Of a stretch of DNA of 64,000 nucleotides, positions 11,148 to 23,400 are shown piece after piece (the stretch's first letter is position 1; each line of letters starts with the position of its first letter). Where the stretch lies: contig JABYQN010000005.1 of NCBI GenBank assembly GCA_022606135.1, forward strand, positions 1,302,001-1,366,000, read 5' to 3'. The notes beneath the pieces are model-generated. The model saw only the letters and a list, made by a program, of their open reading frames with translations, searched no databases and had not been told where the DNA came from. The stretch comes from Fomes fomentarius. Its lineage: Eukaryota; Basidiomycota; Agaricomycetes; Polyporales; Polyporaceae. The translations under genes and the position numbers were made by a program.

Positions 11148-12143
11148 ATGTGGCAGGATAACAACGCAGGCTATGGCGGGTCTTCTTCCCAAAGCGCGTA
11201 CTACCCCCAACACGTCGCGCCTCAGCCCGGCGTACCACTTCAGTTCTATGCACCAAGCCCGGTCGGCAGCAATTTTTACACGGGCTCTCGCTCGAGTCTG
11301 GATGGTCATATGGGCGCACAGGGAACCATACAGCAGGGAGGTGGCTTCGCCGGGAACATTCAACATGCAGGAGGGTGGTGGACAGCGTTTGGGACAGGCG
11401 GATTCGAGGGCGAACCTCCACTGCTCGAAGGTACGTTGGTGTGGCCACCCTTCAAGCGGAACAGTTGCTGAGAAATGTTTGCCCTCAAGAACTTGGCATC
11501 AACTTCTCGCATATAGGCGCGAAATCCCTCGCCGTTCTGAACCCGCTACGAGGTGTGGACGAGCACATTATGGATGATGCAGACCTCGCGGGCCCTCTCT
11601 TGTTCTTCTTCTGCTTTGGCACTTTCTTGCTATTTGTGCGTGCGCTCTCCTTGTACGACGCTGTCACTTCGCTCACACAATTGGATGCAGTCCGGCAAGC
11701 CACAATTCGGATACATCTATGGTGTCGGCGTGCTTGGGTCGCTGTCCATCTACACTCTCCTCAATCTCATGTCCGAAAAGAGCATAGACGCATACCGTGT
11801 GGTGTCAGTGCTCGGATACTGCCTTCTACCTATGGTCGCAGTGGGTGCACTTAGCGTTGTTGTTACTCTCGAGTACGTATACTTTCTACTCGTGGTTGTG
11901 AGGGACTTAGTGGCAAATATTGACGTTACCAAAACTCTTCACCTTCGCAGCGGCACAGTGGGCTACATGCTCTCCACACTATCTATTCTGTGGTGCACAT
12001 ACGCAGCATCCGGCATCTTTGTGGCCGTCTTGCGCATGTCAGAACAGCGCCTACTGCTCGCATACCCTATTGGACTCTTATACGGCTGCTTCGCACTTCT
12101 TAGTGTGTTCAACGTTGGTGTCTCGAGTGGATCTCCCAAGTAA
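11148..12143 (+). CDS. YIP1: YIP1 family Golgi/ER membrane protein (YIPF5-like)
   Basis: Multi-spanning protein of COPII vesicles and early Golgi that binds prenylated Rab/Ypt GTPases. The N-terminus is cytosolic and Gln/Gly/Tyr-rich ([20 protein letters not shown]). The cytosolic block [20 protein letters not shown] is followed by the family motif [20 protein letters not shown] and then [20 protein letters not shown]. Further membrane segments are [20 protein letters not shown], then [20 protein letters not shown], then [18 protein letters not shown]. Introns fall after PPLLE, after TFLLF and after VVTL. The deduced protein is about 260 residues, normal for Yip1. Confidence 0.92.
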
Positions 12144-12645
12144 GATAGCGCTATTGTATAGCTTCCTTGATTTATCTCGTAGATGGACGGTCTACCTGCG
12201 ATTGCAGAGTGCTCGAGCGGCTCGAATGCGAAGCCACAAGCGCACCAACGCGTCTAGACGATATAGGAAAAGTCTCCAAAGAGCAAGTTCTGAAGTGCGC
12301 AATCATGTGCGTGGCCGCGTCTGTGTTCTATTTGAGTCATGCCGAAGTACTTACTCACAAGACGGCACACCAGTAGCATCATGTTCTCTCATACGCTATC
12401 TCGTCAGAGCACATCGTAATATGGGCCCTAATGGCAGCTCTGAGGCCCCATGGACCAGCTGACTCGAACGGGTGCTGATACGAGTTCCGTTGCGTGACGA
12501 CCGAGAAGCGTACTCGACTGAGTCACAGCCACGGCCACGCTAAACCCACAGACCATGTCAGACGTGTTATACCCGCGGTTCCGCTTGACTTCGACGGCTG
12601 TCATTCGGCGCCGAGGTAAGTACGTATACCGCAGTCTTCAGCAGG
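12144..12645. other. Intergenic between YIP1 and P450
   Basis: Nothing recognised apart from presumed YIP1 3' UTR. Plus-strand frames at 11920-12462 and 12167-12376 overlap YIP1 or lack any domain character. Confidence 0.5.
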
Positions 12646-12652
12646 TATATAG
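12646..12652 (+). promoter_or_regulatory. TATA box of P450 gene
   Basis: TATATAG, 107 bases before the P450 ATG at 12753, in a suitable position for a core promoter. Confidence 0.5.
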
Positions 12653-12752
12653 ACGTAGGTGAGAACATGCCCACTCGGTACTCGTTCTGGTCCACTTCAG
12701 CCCCTTGCCCACATCGAAGATAGTCACTCTTGTGTTGACTAGCAGCGGAACC

Positions 12753-15112
12753 ATGGCTCTACTCGAGCTCTTCGCAGCCGCTATTCCCGCATACTTCATC
12801 TGGTGGCTGTTACGCGATTATTTCGTTCCCTCTCCGCTGGACAACATTCCTGGGCCGTCCTCCGCATCAATATACTCGGGTAAGCTACTAAGCGACATTT
12901 CTGACATTGAGTACACAAAAGCCGTGCTTAAACTACCGCATCAGGGAACATTCTCCAAATATTCAGCGACGCGCATTGGGACTTCGTACGCAAGATCACC
13001 GAGACGTACGGTCCCGTTGCACGGCTTCACGGGTTCATAGGGGTGCGTATCCTACCGTGTAATGCCTCGATATAATGTGTCCTCATGCGTGGCTGCTATA
13101 TCGCAGGCGAGGGTGCTCCACGTGTATGATACAAAGGCTCTACACAGCATTTTCGTGAAGGATCAGGATTCGTATTGGAGGGGAGCCCAACAGCATGCGT
13201 AGGTTGATTTTCTAGATGCGGAAAGCCATGCTATCTAACACAGTCGCGCGCCGTTCTAGGAGTGGCCAGATCGCGATCGGGCCTGGCCTCCTCACCACCT
13301 ATGGCTCTCATCACAAGAAACAGCGCAAGATGCTGAATCCCGTGTTCTCGGGCGCACACATGCGCAATTTGACGCCGTTGTTCTATGAGATCACTTTCAA
13401 GGTAAGCTACCATCAACCTCGTGTCTCGTCTATCACGGCAGTTCAAATATCTACATTAAAGCTTCGTACCGCTATTGCGACTCGTGTGAACGACGGCCCG
13501 AAAGAGCTGGACATCGTTGGATGGATGGGCCGCGCCGCGCTCGAGCTCGTTGGACAGGGCGGACTGGGCCACTCGTTTGATCCCTTGGTAGCGGACTCTA
13601 AGGATGAGTTCACGGAAGCAGTGAAAGCATTTGTGTATGTTTTATCAGGAAGTCCACCGTCCATTTGACTAAACCTTGCGACAGGCCAGCGTTCAGTGCA
13701 GTTCAGAAATTCAGGGTCATTTTTCCCTACTTGAAGTATCTGGGGCCCCAATGGTTCCGCCGCATGGTGGTCGATTTCATGCCATATCCGAAGGTCCAGC
13801 AGGTGAAACGTGTCGTTGACATGGTGTTTTCACGGTCAAAAGAGATTCTCGAGGCGAAGAGGACCGCAATTGAACGGGGAGACCAGGAAATGCTGCATAC
13901 AGTGGGAGAGGGCAAAGATGTGATGAGCATCCTTCGTACGTAATCTCTCTAGCACCGCTGGTGCTTTTGGTTCCGTAGTCTTGTAGTGCTGATTGCTAAC
14001 ATATGTTTGACAGTGAAGGCAAACATTGCTGTGGACAAGGAGGACAGAATGCCCGACGAGGAACTACTCGCGCAGATGGCGTAAGCCTTCGCAAGAGTGG
14101 TGGCTTGGGCCTACAGCTCAACTGGCGATATCCTTTAGCACTTTCATCATCGCCGGGGTCGATACGACGTCCAACGCGCTCGCTCGGGTCCTCCAACTAC
14201 TCTCAGAACACCAGGACGTACAGGAGAAGCTACGCAAGGAACTTCTCGAGGCACAAGATTGCTATGGTGAAGTCATCCCGTACGACGAGCTGTCGCAGTT
14301 GCCTTACCTGGATGCGGTCTGCCGCGAGACCTTGCGCGTGTAAGAAAACCTCCCATTCCAATGACTCGGACAGCGCGTTCTCATGGTGGTCCATAACTCC
14401 CAGGTACGCACCGGTTAATGTCACTACCAGGCAGTAAGTGGCACCCCAATCTCGATGGAACCTTCTCCACCCTGATGATCATGCACCTCCAGGGCAAAGG
14501 AAGATACCGTTCTGCCGCTTGCAGAGCCCATTCGCGGTCTCGACGGAACAACGATACCAGAGATACCGATTGCGAAGGGGACTTTGCTCACTTGCAACCT
14601 CCGTGCATGTAACACGAACAAGGCGCTGTGGGGAGAGGACGCGGACGAGTGGAAGCCAGAGCGCTGGCTGAAGCCCTTGCCTCGTGCCGTCGAGGAGGCG
14701 CGAATTCCAGGGATCTATGCGAATTTGTGAGTGATGCTTATGTTCGATCTACCACGACCTTGAATATCAATTTTCCGCAGGATGACATTCATTAGCGGTG
14801 GCTCTGCATGCATGTAAGTCGTTCCCGTTCACACGTAGAGTGTACAACTCTAAAGCAGGAATACACGCTTTGCAGTGGCTTCAAGTTCTCACAACTCGAG
14901 ATGAGTGAGTTAACTGAACCTTTCACGCTGACTTACCCACTGAATATCTGGCGTACCTGCCGCCAGAGGTCGTGTTGTCAACCCTCGTTGCGTCGTTCAA
15001 ATTTGAGCGCTCGAAGACGTCGATTGTTTGGAAGTTCGCCGGCGTAAACTTTCCGTCGTCGGACAAAGACAGCAGGAAACCTGAGATGTATCTCAATGTC
15101 TCCCTTGCGTGA
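12753..15112 (+). CDS. Cytochrome P450 monooxygenase, microsomal, apparently full length
   Basis: Heme-thiolate monooxygenase of the fungal type, anchored by an N-terminal helix (LLELFAAAIPAYFIWWLL) followed by the proline hinge NIPGPSSAS. A dozen or so exons join in frame: SDAHWDFVRKITETYGPVAR, KMLNPVFSGAHMRNLTPLFY, the I-helix oxygen-binding segment ATFIIAGVDTTSNAL, the K-helix ExxR in DAVCRETLRVYAPV, the WKPERW region, and heme motif FISGGSACIGFKFSQLEM. The cysteine ligand is present, but the residue two before it, normally arginine, is serine. The C-terminus is FAGVNFPSSDKDSRKPEMYL before the stop at 15110-15112. No frame lesion was found. The substrate is unknown. The gene is followed by a decayed tandem copy. 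Confidence 0.9.
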
Positions 15113-15925
15113 TGGTTTGGCATAAGAAGTCCAAATCACTAGTACTTCTTACCTTCCCTGTCCACGCTCATGCGCCTAGTAGCCGTTCTCGCTTTTCAAC
15201 GCCTATGATAACTAGTCTTTACACCCAACTCACACCTTCTCTCTTGTGTATTTCACTGTCGCACTTATCTGACGATCGCATCTCAAGCTAGTACACATCA
15301 CGGTCGCAATTCACGAGCCTCAGCGCTCTACAGTGGGTCTGGGGACTACCCCGAAACATAAAACTATATACGGACTCTTTATGTGAGAGCCCAGCAATCC
15401 GGGTCCTCGCAAGCTACTAGGCTTGAGGATCTAGTTATGGCAAATACTCCGAGTCTACGTATCACTGCCAGACAGGATACATGCTCCATGAGTCGTTGTG
15501 GCTCACTGGATGTCTTCTCGTAAGACAGAATCGTAATAGAAGGGTATAGTAGGCGCCGGCAAGTGACACTGCGGGCCGCACATGCCGGACCATTGAACCC
15601 AAACTCACATTGTTTGCGCATGCGCAGTGGTGCGCACTCAACTCGTAGCAGATGGCATTCGCACATATGATTTATAGGACTCTTGCCAGCATGTCTCCCA
15701 GCCAAAGCTCCATACTCACATTCATCTAGCCATGTCAGACGACTGCTCTCCGCCGTCATTCCGTTCAACTTGTTCGACCCGGCGCTGCATTGCCAGAATC
15801 ATATAGGCACATGCGATTCAAGGTGTCCCCAATAAGCACTGATTCATCCTCACTCGGTGTTAAGAAGCATATCTCAAGGATCAGTTTCATCGGCCACCAC
15901 CTTGACTAACAACTAGCAGTACAAC
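15113..15925. other. Spacer between the tandem P450 copies
   Basis: No supportable gene. The 130-codon minus-strand frame at 15379-15768 has no domain character. The stretch presumably holds the 3' UTR of the first P450 and the old promoter of the second. Confidence 0.5.
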
Positions 15926-17263
15926 ATGGTTCTTGTTGTGCTCGTCCGACGTTGCGGCTGTCCCTGCGTACTTCTTATGGTGGTTATTGCGCGGCTACTT
16001 CGTTCCCTCCTCACTCGACAACATTCCTGGCCCCCCTTCCGCCTCCACTTTTGCAGGTAAGCTACACACACTGATACGAAGAATGCCAGTCTCTCAAAGT
16101 AACATCGATTGTCAGGGTACGTTCTTCAAGTGTTGAGCGACGAGCATTGGAACTTCGTATGCCAGATTAGCGAGACGTACGGTCCTGTAGCTAGAATCCG
16201 TGGCCTCAGGGGGGTACGTACCTGTGCCTTGTTCTGAAGTCCTGATCCAAAGGATGTGACCTCCACTCAGGTACGAGGGCTACATGTGTACGACACGAAG
16301 GCTCTACACAGAGTCTTCGTGGATGATCAAGTTTCGTACTGGAGAGGTGCGTAACAACACGGGTACTTTCCATTGTGCACACTGGTATGTGGTAATATCA
16401 ACTTGTACCACGGTAGTGGCGCGAACCTCTTCGTTCGACCTGGTCTTCTGTCAACCTATAGCGCTCAACACAAGAAAGCGGCCAGCGCAGGATGTTGAAC
16501 CCCGTCTTCTCGACCGGGCACTTGCGCAATCTGACGCCGTTGTTTTATGACGTGGCTTTCGAGGTCAGCCATTTGTTAGGCTCCACAGCCCGCGTCGTCG
16601 CGACGAAGAGTTTGATCTGCTATATCGCAGCTTCGGACAGCTATCGCGTCATGTGTGAAGGATGGCCGGCAAGATCTAGACATCCTAGGATGGATGAGCC
16701 GCACTGCTATCGAGCTGGTAGGACAGGGCGGGCTGGGCTATTCTTTCGCTCAACACGAACAAGGCACTCTGGGGCGAAGACGGAGAGGAGTAGAAGCCGG
16801 AACGCTGGCTCCAACCATTACCTCGTGCTGTCAAGGGCGACACGGATTCCCGGGGTGTATGCGAATCTGTAGGTGTCTCTCCGATAGTGATCACATCCTG
16901 TAGTTGAAAGCTCTATGCTCCGTGCAGCATGACATTGATAAGTGGCGGATATTCGTGCATGTGCGTCCTCCCTTCCCATTGTTCGTAAAATGTGCGTTCG
17001 TCGAGATTCACAACACGCATACAGCAGGCTCAAATTCTCCCAAATCGAAATGAGTGAGTGAACGTCGATCTTCCTGAGATTTAGCACCGAACATCGGCCA
17101 CTACATGCTTTCGTTAGAGGTTGTTCTTTCGACGCTCATCACCTCTTTCAAGTTCGAGCCTGCACAGACGCCGGCATGCTGGAAGTTCGCAGGTGTGGCC
17201 TTCCCGTCAACGAGCAAGGACAGCAGGACGCGGGAGATGTATCCTCAGGTCTTATCTGCGTGA
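15926..17263 (+). pseudogene. Decayed tandem copy of the P450 gene
   Basis: Parallel to the intact P450 from the membrane anchor (VPAYFLWWLLRGYFVPSSLD, NIPGPPSAS) through LNPVFSTGHLRNLTPLFYD to the C-terminus, including exon edges. Lesions seen are as follows. The ATG at 15926 is out of frame with the anchor. Five extra bases (GCGGC, about 16478-16482) shift frame just before the MLNPVF block. A deletion joined at about 16750 removes sequence equal to roughly 13580-14610 of the intact copy, including the I-helix AGxDTT and the ExxR. A TGG-to-TAG stop lies at 16791-16793 in the WKPERW motif. The heme motif reads LISGGYSC, also lacking Phe and Arg. A functional P450 cannot be made. Confidence 0.9.
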
Positions 17264-17459
17264 TGCCGCTCTTTGTGGCTGTAATGATCACTTTGTTGTC
17301 GTTGACGTTTCGTGCATGAAGTCCAATACCAATCATCAGTATACTATCTACTGAGTTGAGTGAGGTACTCTTGCGATGCGAGAGCTATCGGATGCATGTG
17401 TGAGTAGGGCAAAATCCTAAGGTCCATCAGACAACATGAGATATATACTAAAGCGCCCA

Positions 17460-20400
17460 TCACGGCTCGGGACTAAGAGGCGAAGCGATGGAGTTCCTTG
17501 TGAGCTGCTTGGTGTAAAGCTTCAACAGGGCTTTCATGATCTCCTCCGTCGGCATCGTGGCGTATTCGTGAACGTACTGAGGCAGTGAGTCCTCCAGGTT
17601 GAAGCCCGCCTTCTTCATGAAGAACGGATGCATGACATCTGGAGTAGCCTCGCCCAGCTGTCGCATAGTCAGTCGTTCGATCTTCCTGTTTCGTGGCGCA
17701 TACACAAGCCCAGTTGATTTCTTCTTCTCCTTGACCACGGGTGTAGGCGTGTCAGCTATTGCGAAGGTCGCGCTTGTAGGTGACATGAGCCGAGTGGACA
17801 GCGTAGGGGCAGCAGGAGACTTGGGGATGGATATGTGGGGGACTGCGGACGATATGTCGTCGGCGGAGTGTATAGCCAGAGGAGCTGGCCTCGACGAAAT
17901 TGACCCTCGTCCGCGTGGGCGAGAGCGAATCATATTGACAGCATCTCGCATGCTGCTACCCTCGCGATCTATAGGAGAGGTCGCGGCTGACGCAGCGCTG
18001 TCATGTTTCTTACGCAGAGCCAATACAGCCTGTGAGGAGCTTCCTCCCACCCCACTGAGGCGCGCATCGGCGACAAGCTGGACCTGCTCCATTTCTCGAG
18101 CGAAAGTCTTGCGAAGGATCGTCAGCCACGCGTATAGTGACATGTTGAGCGAGATGTAGATATCCTCCGCGTCTTTGACGCCTGCTTTGGAGAAACTGGA
18201 GCTAAAGTCGTATGCGAGTGTCCGCCGCGTCTCATCGTCCTGTAAGTCTTGAGTCTCCTCGGAACGCATCTGCATATCCATGGACGGTAGGCCGAATATG
18301 ATCGCTTCCGGCGAGTGAGAAATCACAGTGGAAAGCCACTCCCGGGTATCTAGGGACTGCTCCTTAGGTACGAGGGTGTGGTGTAGTTGAGTAATCTTCG
18401 ATATCGTGATCCCGGAAAAGTAGAGCTGGAGGTCGCGCGTCGCTGGAGCATGGTCAGTCTGAATAAGTCGGTGTAGGCGAGCGTGAATGTCTTCGCCAAC
18501 GAACTGGGCAAGCTCTGGGTCACGCATAGAGCGAGGGAAGACGATGAGTCGTAGGAGCTTGAGCTTGAGGCTCATACGCTGGCCAATCACGTAAAAAAGG
18601 CCAGTCTCGTGCTCCTTGAGCCGAGAACGTGCAGACTTGAACATTGCATTGGCAACAGCGGAAAGCGGATTGTCGGGTTGTGGCGCGCTGGCGATCCTGA
18701 AGGCTTTGGACTCGCGACTCGCACCTTCCTTCTGGGCCTCCAGGTTCAAGCGGAACTTGTTGACGTAAGATACGAGCTTGGGAACAGTCCCCACCGTCAT
18801 GATCGCCAGAACATCAGTTCCAGAAACCACGAAGTCGAGGGTAACCCGCCTGTCTTCCGTAGGAACATCAGAGGCTATTCGGGACCAGTCATCGTAAATA
18901 TAGACGGAGATCGGCTCAGCTCTGATGCAAGACATCGAGTTAGAATTGTAACGAGGAGACAAGGTACAGACATACCGATACTGTATAAGTTCATGATACT
19001 CCGAGTCCAGCTTCACAGTGAACACTCCGCTAGTCATTGATAGATCCAACATTCGACCGCCCGCCTCCTTCGCAGAGTGGCTGCTGTTCCTCCGTACGGT
19101 CTGGAATTGGAAGTCGGGCATCCGTGCATAGCCCGCAAGATTACCAGAGGCGACGACGGAGAAGTGCCCAATGCCAAGGGATAACTCCGATACAGTCTCC
19201 GTGATTTTCGTTCGGACAAGAGTGTCGTCCAAGGTCAACTTGATAGCGCTGATGGACTGCCCAAGATCTAGATCCAACTCGACACGACGAAGGCGGATCA
19301 GGACTGCTGTAGTGAGCTCTTGTTTGATCGCCGACGCAGACGGGTTTGGGGTGGGCAATGCATTGGTAGCGGTCGGGGGCCGCTCGGATGGTGTAACACC
19401 GCCGAAAGCGGGCATGCGATCCAACCACACCGCCTTGAAACAGAGAACATCCTGAAAGCGTGAAAAGCGAACCCCACCAGCGAATTCCGTATCAAGTACG
19501 ACAGATATCGAGCTCAGTGTATGCCCTCCTTCAGGCTCTAGCTTGGCGAAAGCGATGGTGAAGTTGAGGTTACGGGCATCCACCTTTACGCAGTCCTCGC
19601 TCAGGAAACCATGCTTCAAGGCGACAGTCAAGCCGCCGACCGTCCCGGTGAAGGAGATGCGACGAGCACCAGGTGCAATGTTGACGATGAAGCCTCCACT
19701 ATCCCAGTGTAACCCGGCGATGACGTTGGCGTCAGGGCGACAGGTGAGCAAAAGCTTCGATTTGTCAATGCGGAGGCTGAAACTGATCTTCATACTTGAA
19801 ACGGGGTCCGTCCCCCTGGAGGATGACTCTTCTGCAATCGCAACAGGAGCGGGGGTCACGATCGGTGGCAACAGCCCATGTGGCCTCGGTCCTGGAGACG
19901 CATGGGGCCCTCGAGGATTAGTTGTACGGATGTGGTCCTCGATTTTGGCCATCAGCTCGGTGAGAAAGGGTAGAAGGGTAGGTCGCAGTGTATTCTGGCT
20001 AGAATGGATGGTGGTCTTGAAGATCAGGGTAGATGGTTCTGCGGCCTGACCTGGGTTGACAAGCTTCTGCACGGCTGGGGTGGCACGGAATTCACCCCAC
20101 ACTGAGACCTCCGGGAGATTGAACTCTTCCTCTCCATCAGAGTCATCAGCCCTCCCATAAAGCAACGTAGATAGCGGGCGACTGCGAACTTGATGAGCGC
20201 CAGAATCCTTGCTATGCATGCGAACCTTTCCACTAGCGAACGTCAAAGAAGCAAGAATGTTGGATGTGGGAAGGGCGCCATAGCGGGCCTCAGCTTGAGT
20301 AGGTTCGACGGTGGGAGGTGCCTCGACGCTTGGCGACGACCTAGGCGCACTGCTCGCGAGGCGCTCGACACGATCCTTGCCCCTCCGGTACACTTCAAGT

Positions 20401-23400
20401 AAGGAAGAGATGAAATCCGGGATGGTGGAGTCGACGTCAAGTACGAAGCCACTAACTTGAGCCCCAATACATATCCGCCTGGAATCAGCAATACGTTCTG
20501 TTCGCAAGTGCGCGGTCATCTCCGGGTAGATAAGTCTATTGCGTGTCTTGTGACTTTCTCCAGAGAAATCCGCGGGGTTGCCCTGTCTGAATCTAAAAGA
20601 AAAGAGTAGTCTTGTCAGTGTATCAAGCAGCGAACCCCAACCTGCGTCATACCTGGACACGAATTGGAAGGAAAATCCTGTCATCGACGCTTGCCCATTC
20701 TCTCCCAGTTGACTACCGAACTCTAACGTCTTGATTGAGAACAAGAAAGCGCGAACGGCGCTGTCGTCGTGACTACCAGTGCGGGGCATCTGAAGGTCTC
20801 GAGCAAGGGTCAACGGGAAAGCAACTCCGATGTTCTTGATGGAGAGTGCGACGGTATACATCTCGAGCAGGGATTTCTGCGCTGTCTTCTGCTCCCCTAT
20901 CTTGACGTCGAGAGACTTCATCAAGCTCCTTGTTTTCTCCTTGAACTCCTCGAGTTCATTAGCGCGTTGCTCCCGGCGGATGAGAACTTCAGCCTACAAG
21001 CATATCAGAATGACTGTGATTCATAGTCCCGATTTCTTCTTACCTGAAGATGATCGACGAAGTCACCCAATTCACCTATAGAGCTTGGCTGCATCACGGC
21101 ATGGATCTTCGTTATGGAAAGCTGAAGATGTGGTACGGAGGTATGGGCTTTCTGGCCCATGCTGGCTTCGAAATCGACACGGACAAAAGCAGACCTCCGA
21201 TCTCTGTGAGAAGGAGCGCCGATCGACAATTGAGAAGCAAGGGAAAGTGCCAAGTCCGACAACCTGACGTGCCAGAGGGAGTGACCCAGGTTACTGACAC
21301 CCCCACTGATATCGTCACATTCCAGGAAGAGTCTTGACGTGAGGCCCTCAAGACCGATCCGGAATCCCTTCATCTTCAAGGAACCTTTGAACTTGAACGC
21401 AGACTTCTTATCTGCCTTGTCCGATGTAAGAGCTGGCGAGGCTGCAGTAGGTCGCTTCTGACGTGTCTGCTCGATGATGTGAATGAGATCGTTGAAGTCT
21501 TGCCCGGACTTCTGTTGTACAGATAGCAGAGTATCCCAGTCAGAAGGGCGAACAGTGATGTGGAAGAACTCGACAAGAGCTAGTCCATGTAGACCCGTAG
21601 TGTCATGATTCCCCCGCAATGTCACGGTGGGGAACTCGAGTCGTATGCCTAAGCTGGGGGCAGGATGCGATGCTTCGCGAGACCTTGAGATCTCGAAGAC
21701 ATGGGGTCCCATCTGTAGACCAAAGAGGTGGCCACCTTTGCGGCGAGCATCGTTAAGGAGGAAGGCGATGGTCTGATGGACCTCCCACGATACCCATGTC
21801 CCATGCATCACCTGGAGCATGGCTCTCGCAGAGGTTACAGATGCTTGAATTTGGAAAGTGACCACTTTCGGTGAACGCGAAGCTTGCGAGGAAGCGCGAC
21901 TAGGCGCTTTCGGCTTACTGCGGAGTTCCGCAAGAAGGGCGCGGACAGTAGCGTCGATTCCAGGAAGGTAATCCGCCCGCCAACCCTCTACGAAACGATA
22001 GAGACGCAGGGCGCTCCTAGGCACGTCAAGTAGAACCTTCTCTAGTCCGGCTAGCACACGGAATGTTAGGTTGCAATGAACGTCTTGCTGTAGGACAACA
22101 TTGACTTTGCCATTTTTGAAACTTGCAGAGGCCAAGACGTGCTCCTTGGGTTGAGCAGTATGGGTAGAGGAGCACGCCTCGAAGGTTGCGCCCGCGAAAA
22201 TGAGGGAATGGTTAGTGGAGATGTCCCAGGTTGGGTGTGCGAGTGAAGGAGGGTCGCCCAGGAAAGAAGATGCGTAGGTGATATCGGAGTTCTTGAACCG
22301 CACGATTAACTGTTCGGCGGCCGCTGTGAACGTGAATGATCGCATGGACAGGGTACAATCAATCGACAAGGTAGGCAGCGATCGGGGGGCAATGCAGGAG
22401 GGCGTGGAGAGGTGGGGGAGAAAAGGGGATGTGAATTCCGGAGCGCAAGCAGGTGGGCGCTGTGATGCCGGTAGTCCCGTAAGACAATCTGCATGAACTC
22501 CACGGCATGTGGATGGACGGTGGAAGAGATATGGTCGAGTGAGACGCACAAGGACGCCCGAAGCAAATTGTGTCGTTCCCTGTCTCTAGAAGATAGATTC
22601 GGAAAGCTCTTGCCAGGACTCCACACGATGGATTGCACAAGGTCTGCGAGCTGCTGTTGAGCGGTGATCGCGATTGGCCCGGTGATGAAATTACTCTCCA
22701 ACCCATCTGTGGGATGGCCAAGTGCAAGCTGGATGCCCGCGATGCTTAACGAGACGGTGTCAAGGAGCGACTCCCAGGAGGCTCTCGGGGATAGTACATC
22801 CCTCTTGCGTTGGCCATGGAGGATCTCCTGCAACAGAGACTGCTGGGAAAGAGTAGAGGAGTCGTCGTCCCCAACCGCACCGAACCACTGGTTTTGGAGA
22901 GCCTCAAGCACCTCTTCAATCGAGACGTTCGGTTGAGAAGCGTAGATCGCGTGACGCTCGTGGTCGTCCAGAAGGCGCAAGCAATGGCGAAGGTAAACCA
23001 GGAACTTGAAGGTAGTGTCTTTTCGTAATTTGTCGGGGAGACCATGTTGAACAAGGTACGATGGTTGTATGGTGGACAATGGGTCAACGACAGACCTCTC
23101 GTGTGAGTACATCAACACCCCATGGATGACTTGTCGGTCGGACACGAAGCCACTCGTGCGCCCCTGTGATGAGACGATGCTCCAAGTGTACCGAGCGAGA
23201 ACAACAACAGTGCCGAGTACCAAATCTGGACCTGCGTGTCCAATGTGTGAAGACACGACACCGAGAGAAAGCACTACGTTCCGTCTGATCGCGGACGCGA
23301 AGCTAGGACCGATGGTCAGATGACACATCCGTCTGGGATCATGCTTGTACGATCCCCTTCCAGGAGCTTTAGAGAGCAGAGCGATTGTGAACGACCCCAA

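Noticed and set aside
12144..12462. Possible extra exons after YIP1
   Set aside because: The YIP1 frame ends naturally at SGSPK; the later frames have Arg/Ser-rich random composition.
15379..15768. 130-codon minus-strand frame between the P450 copies
   Set aside because: No recognisable domain, rare codons throughout, and no conservation hint.
17599..18159. 186-codon plus-strand frame
   Set aside because: Antisense to the last exon of FMP27, whose protein is conserved; the plus-strand product has no domain character.
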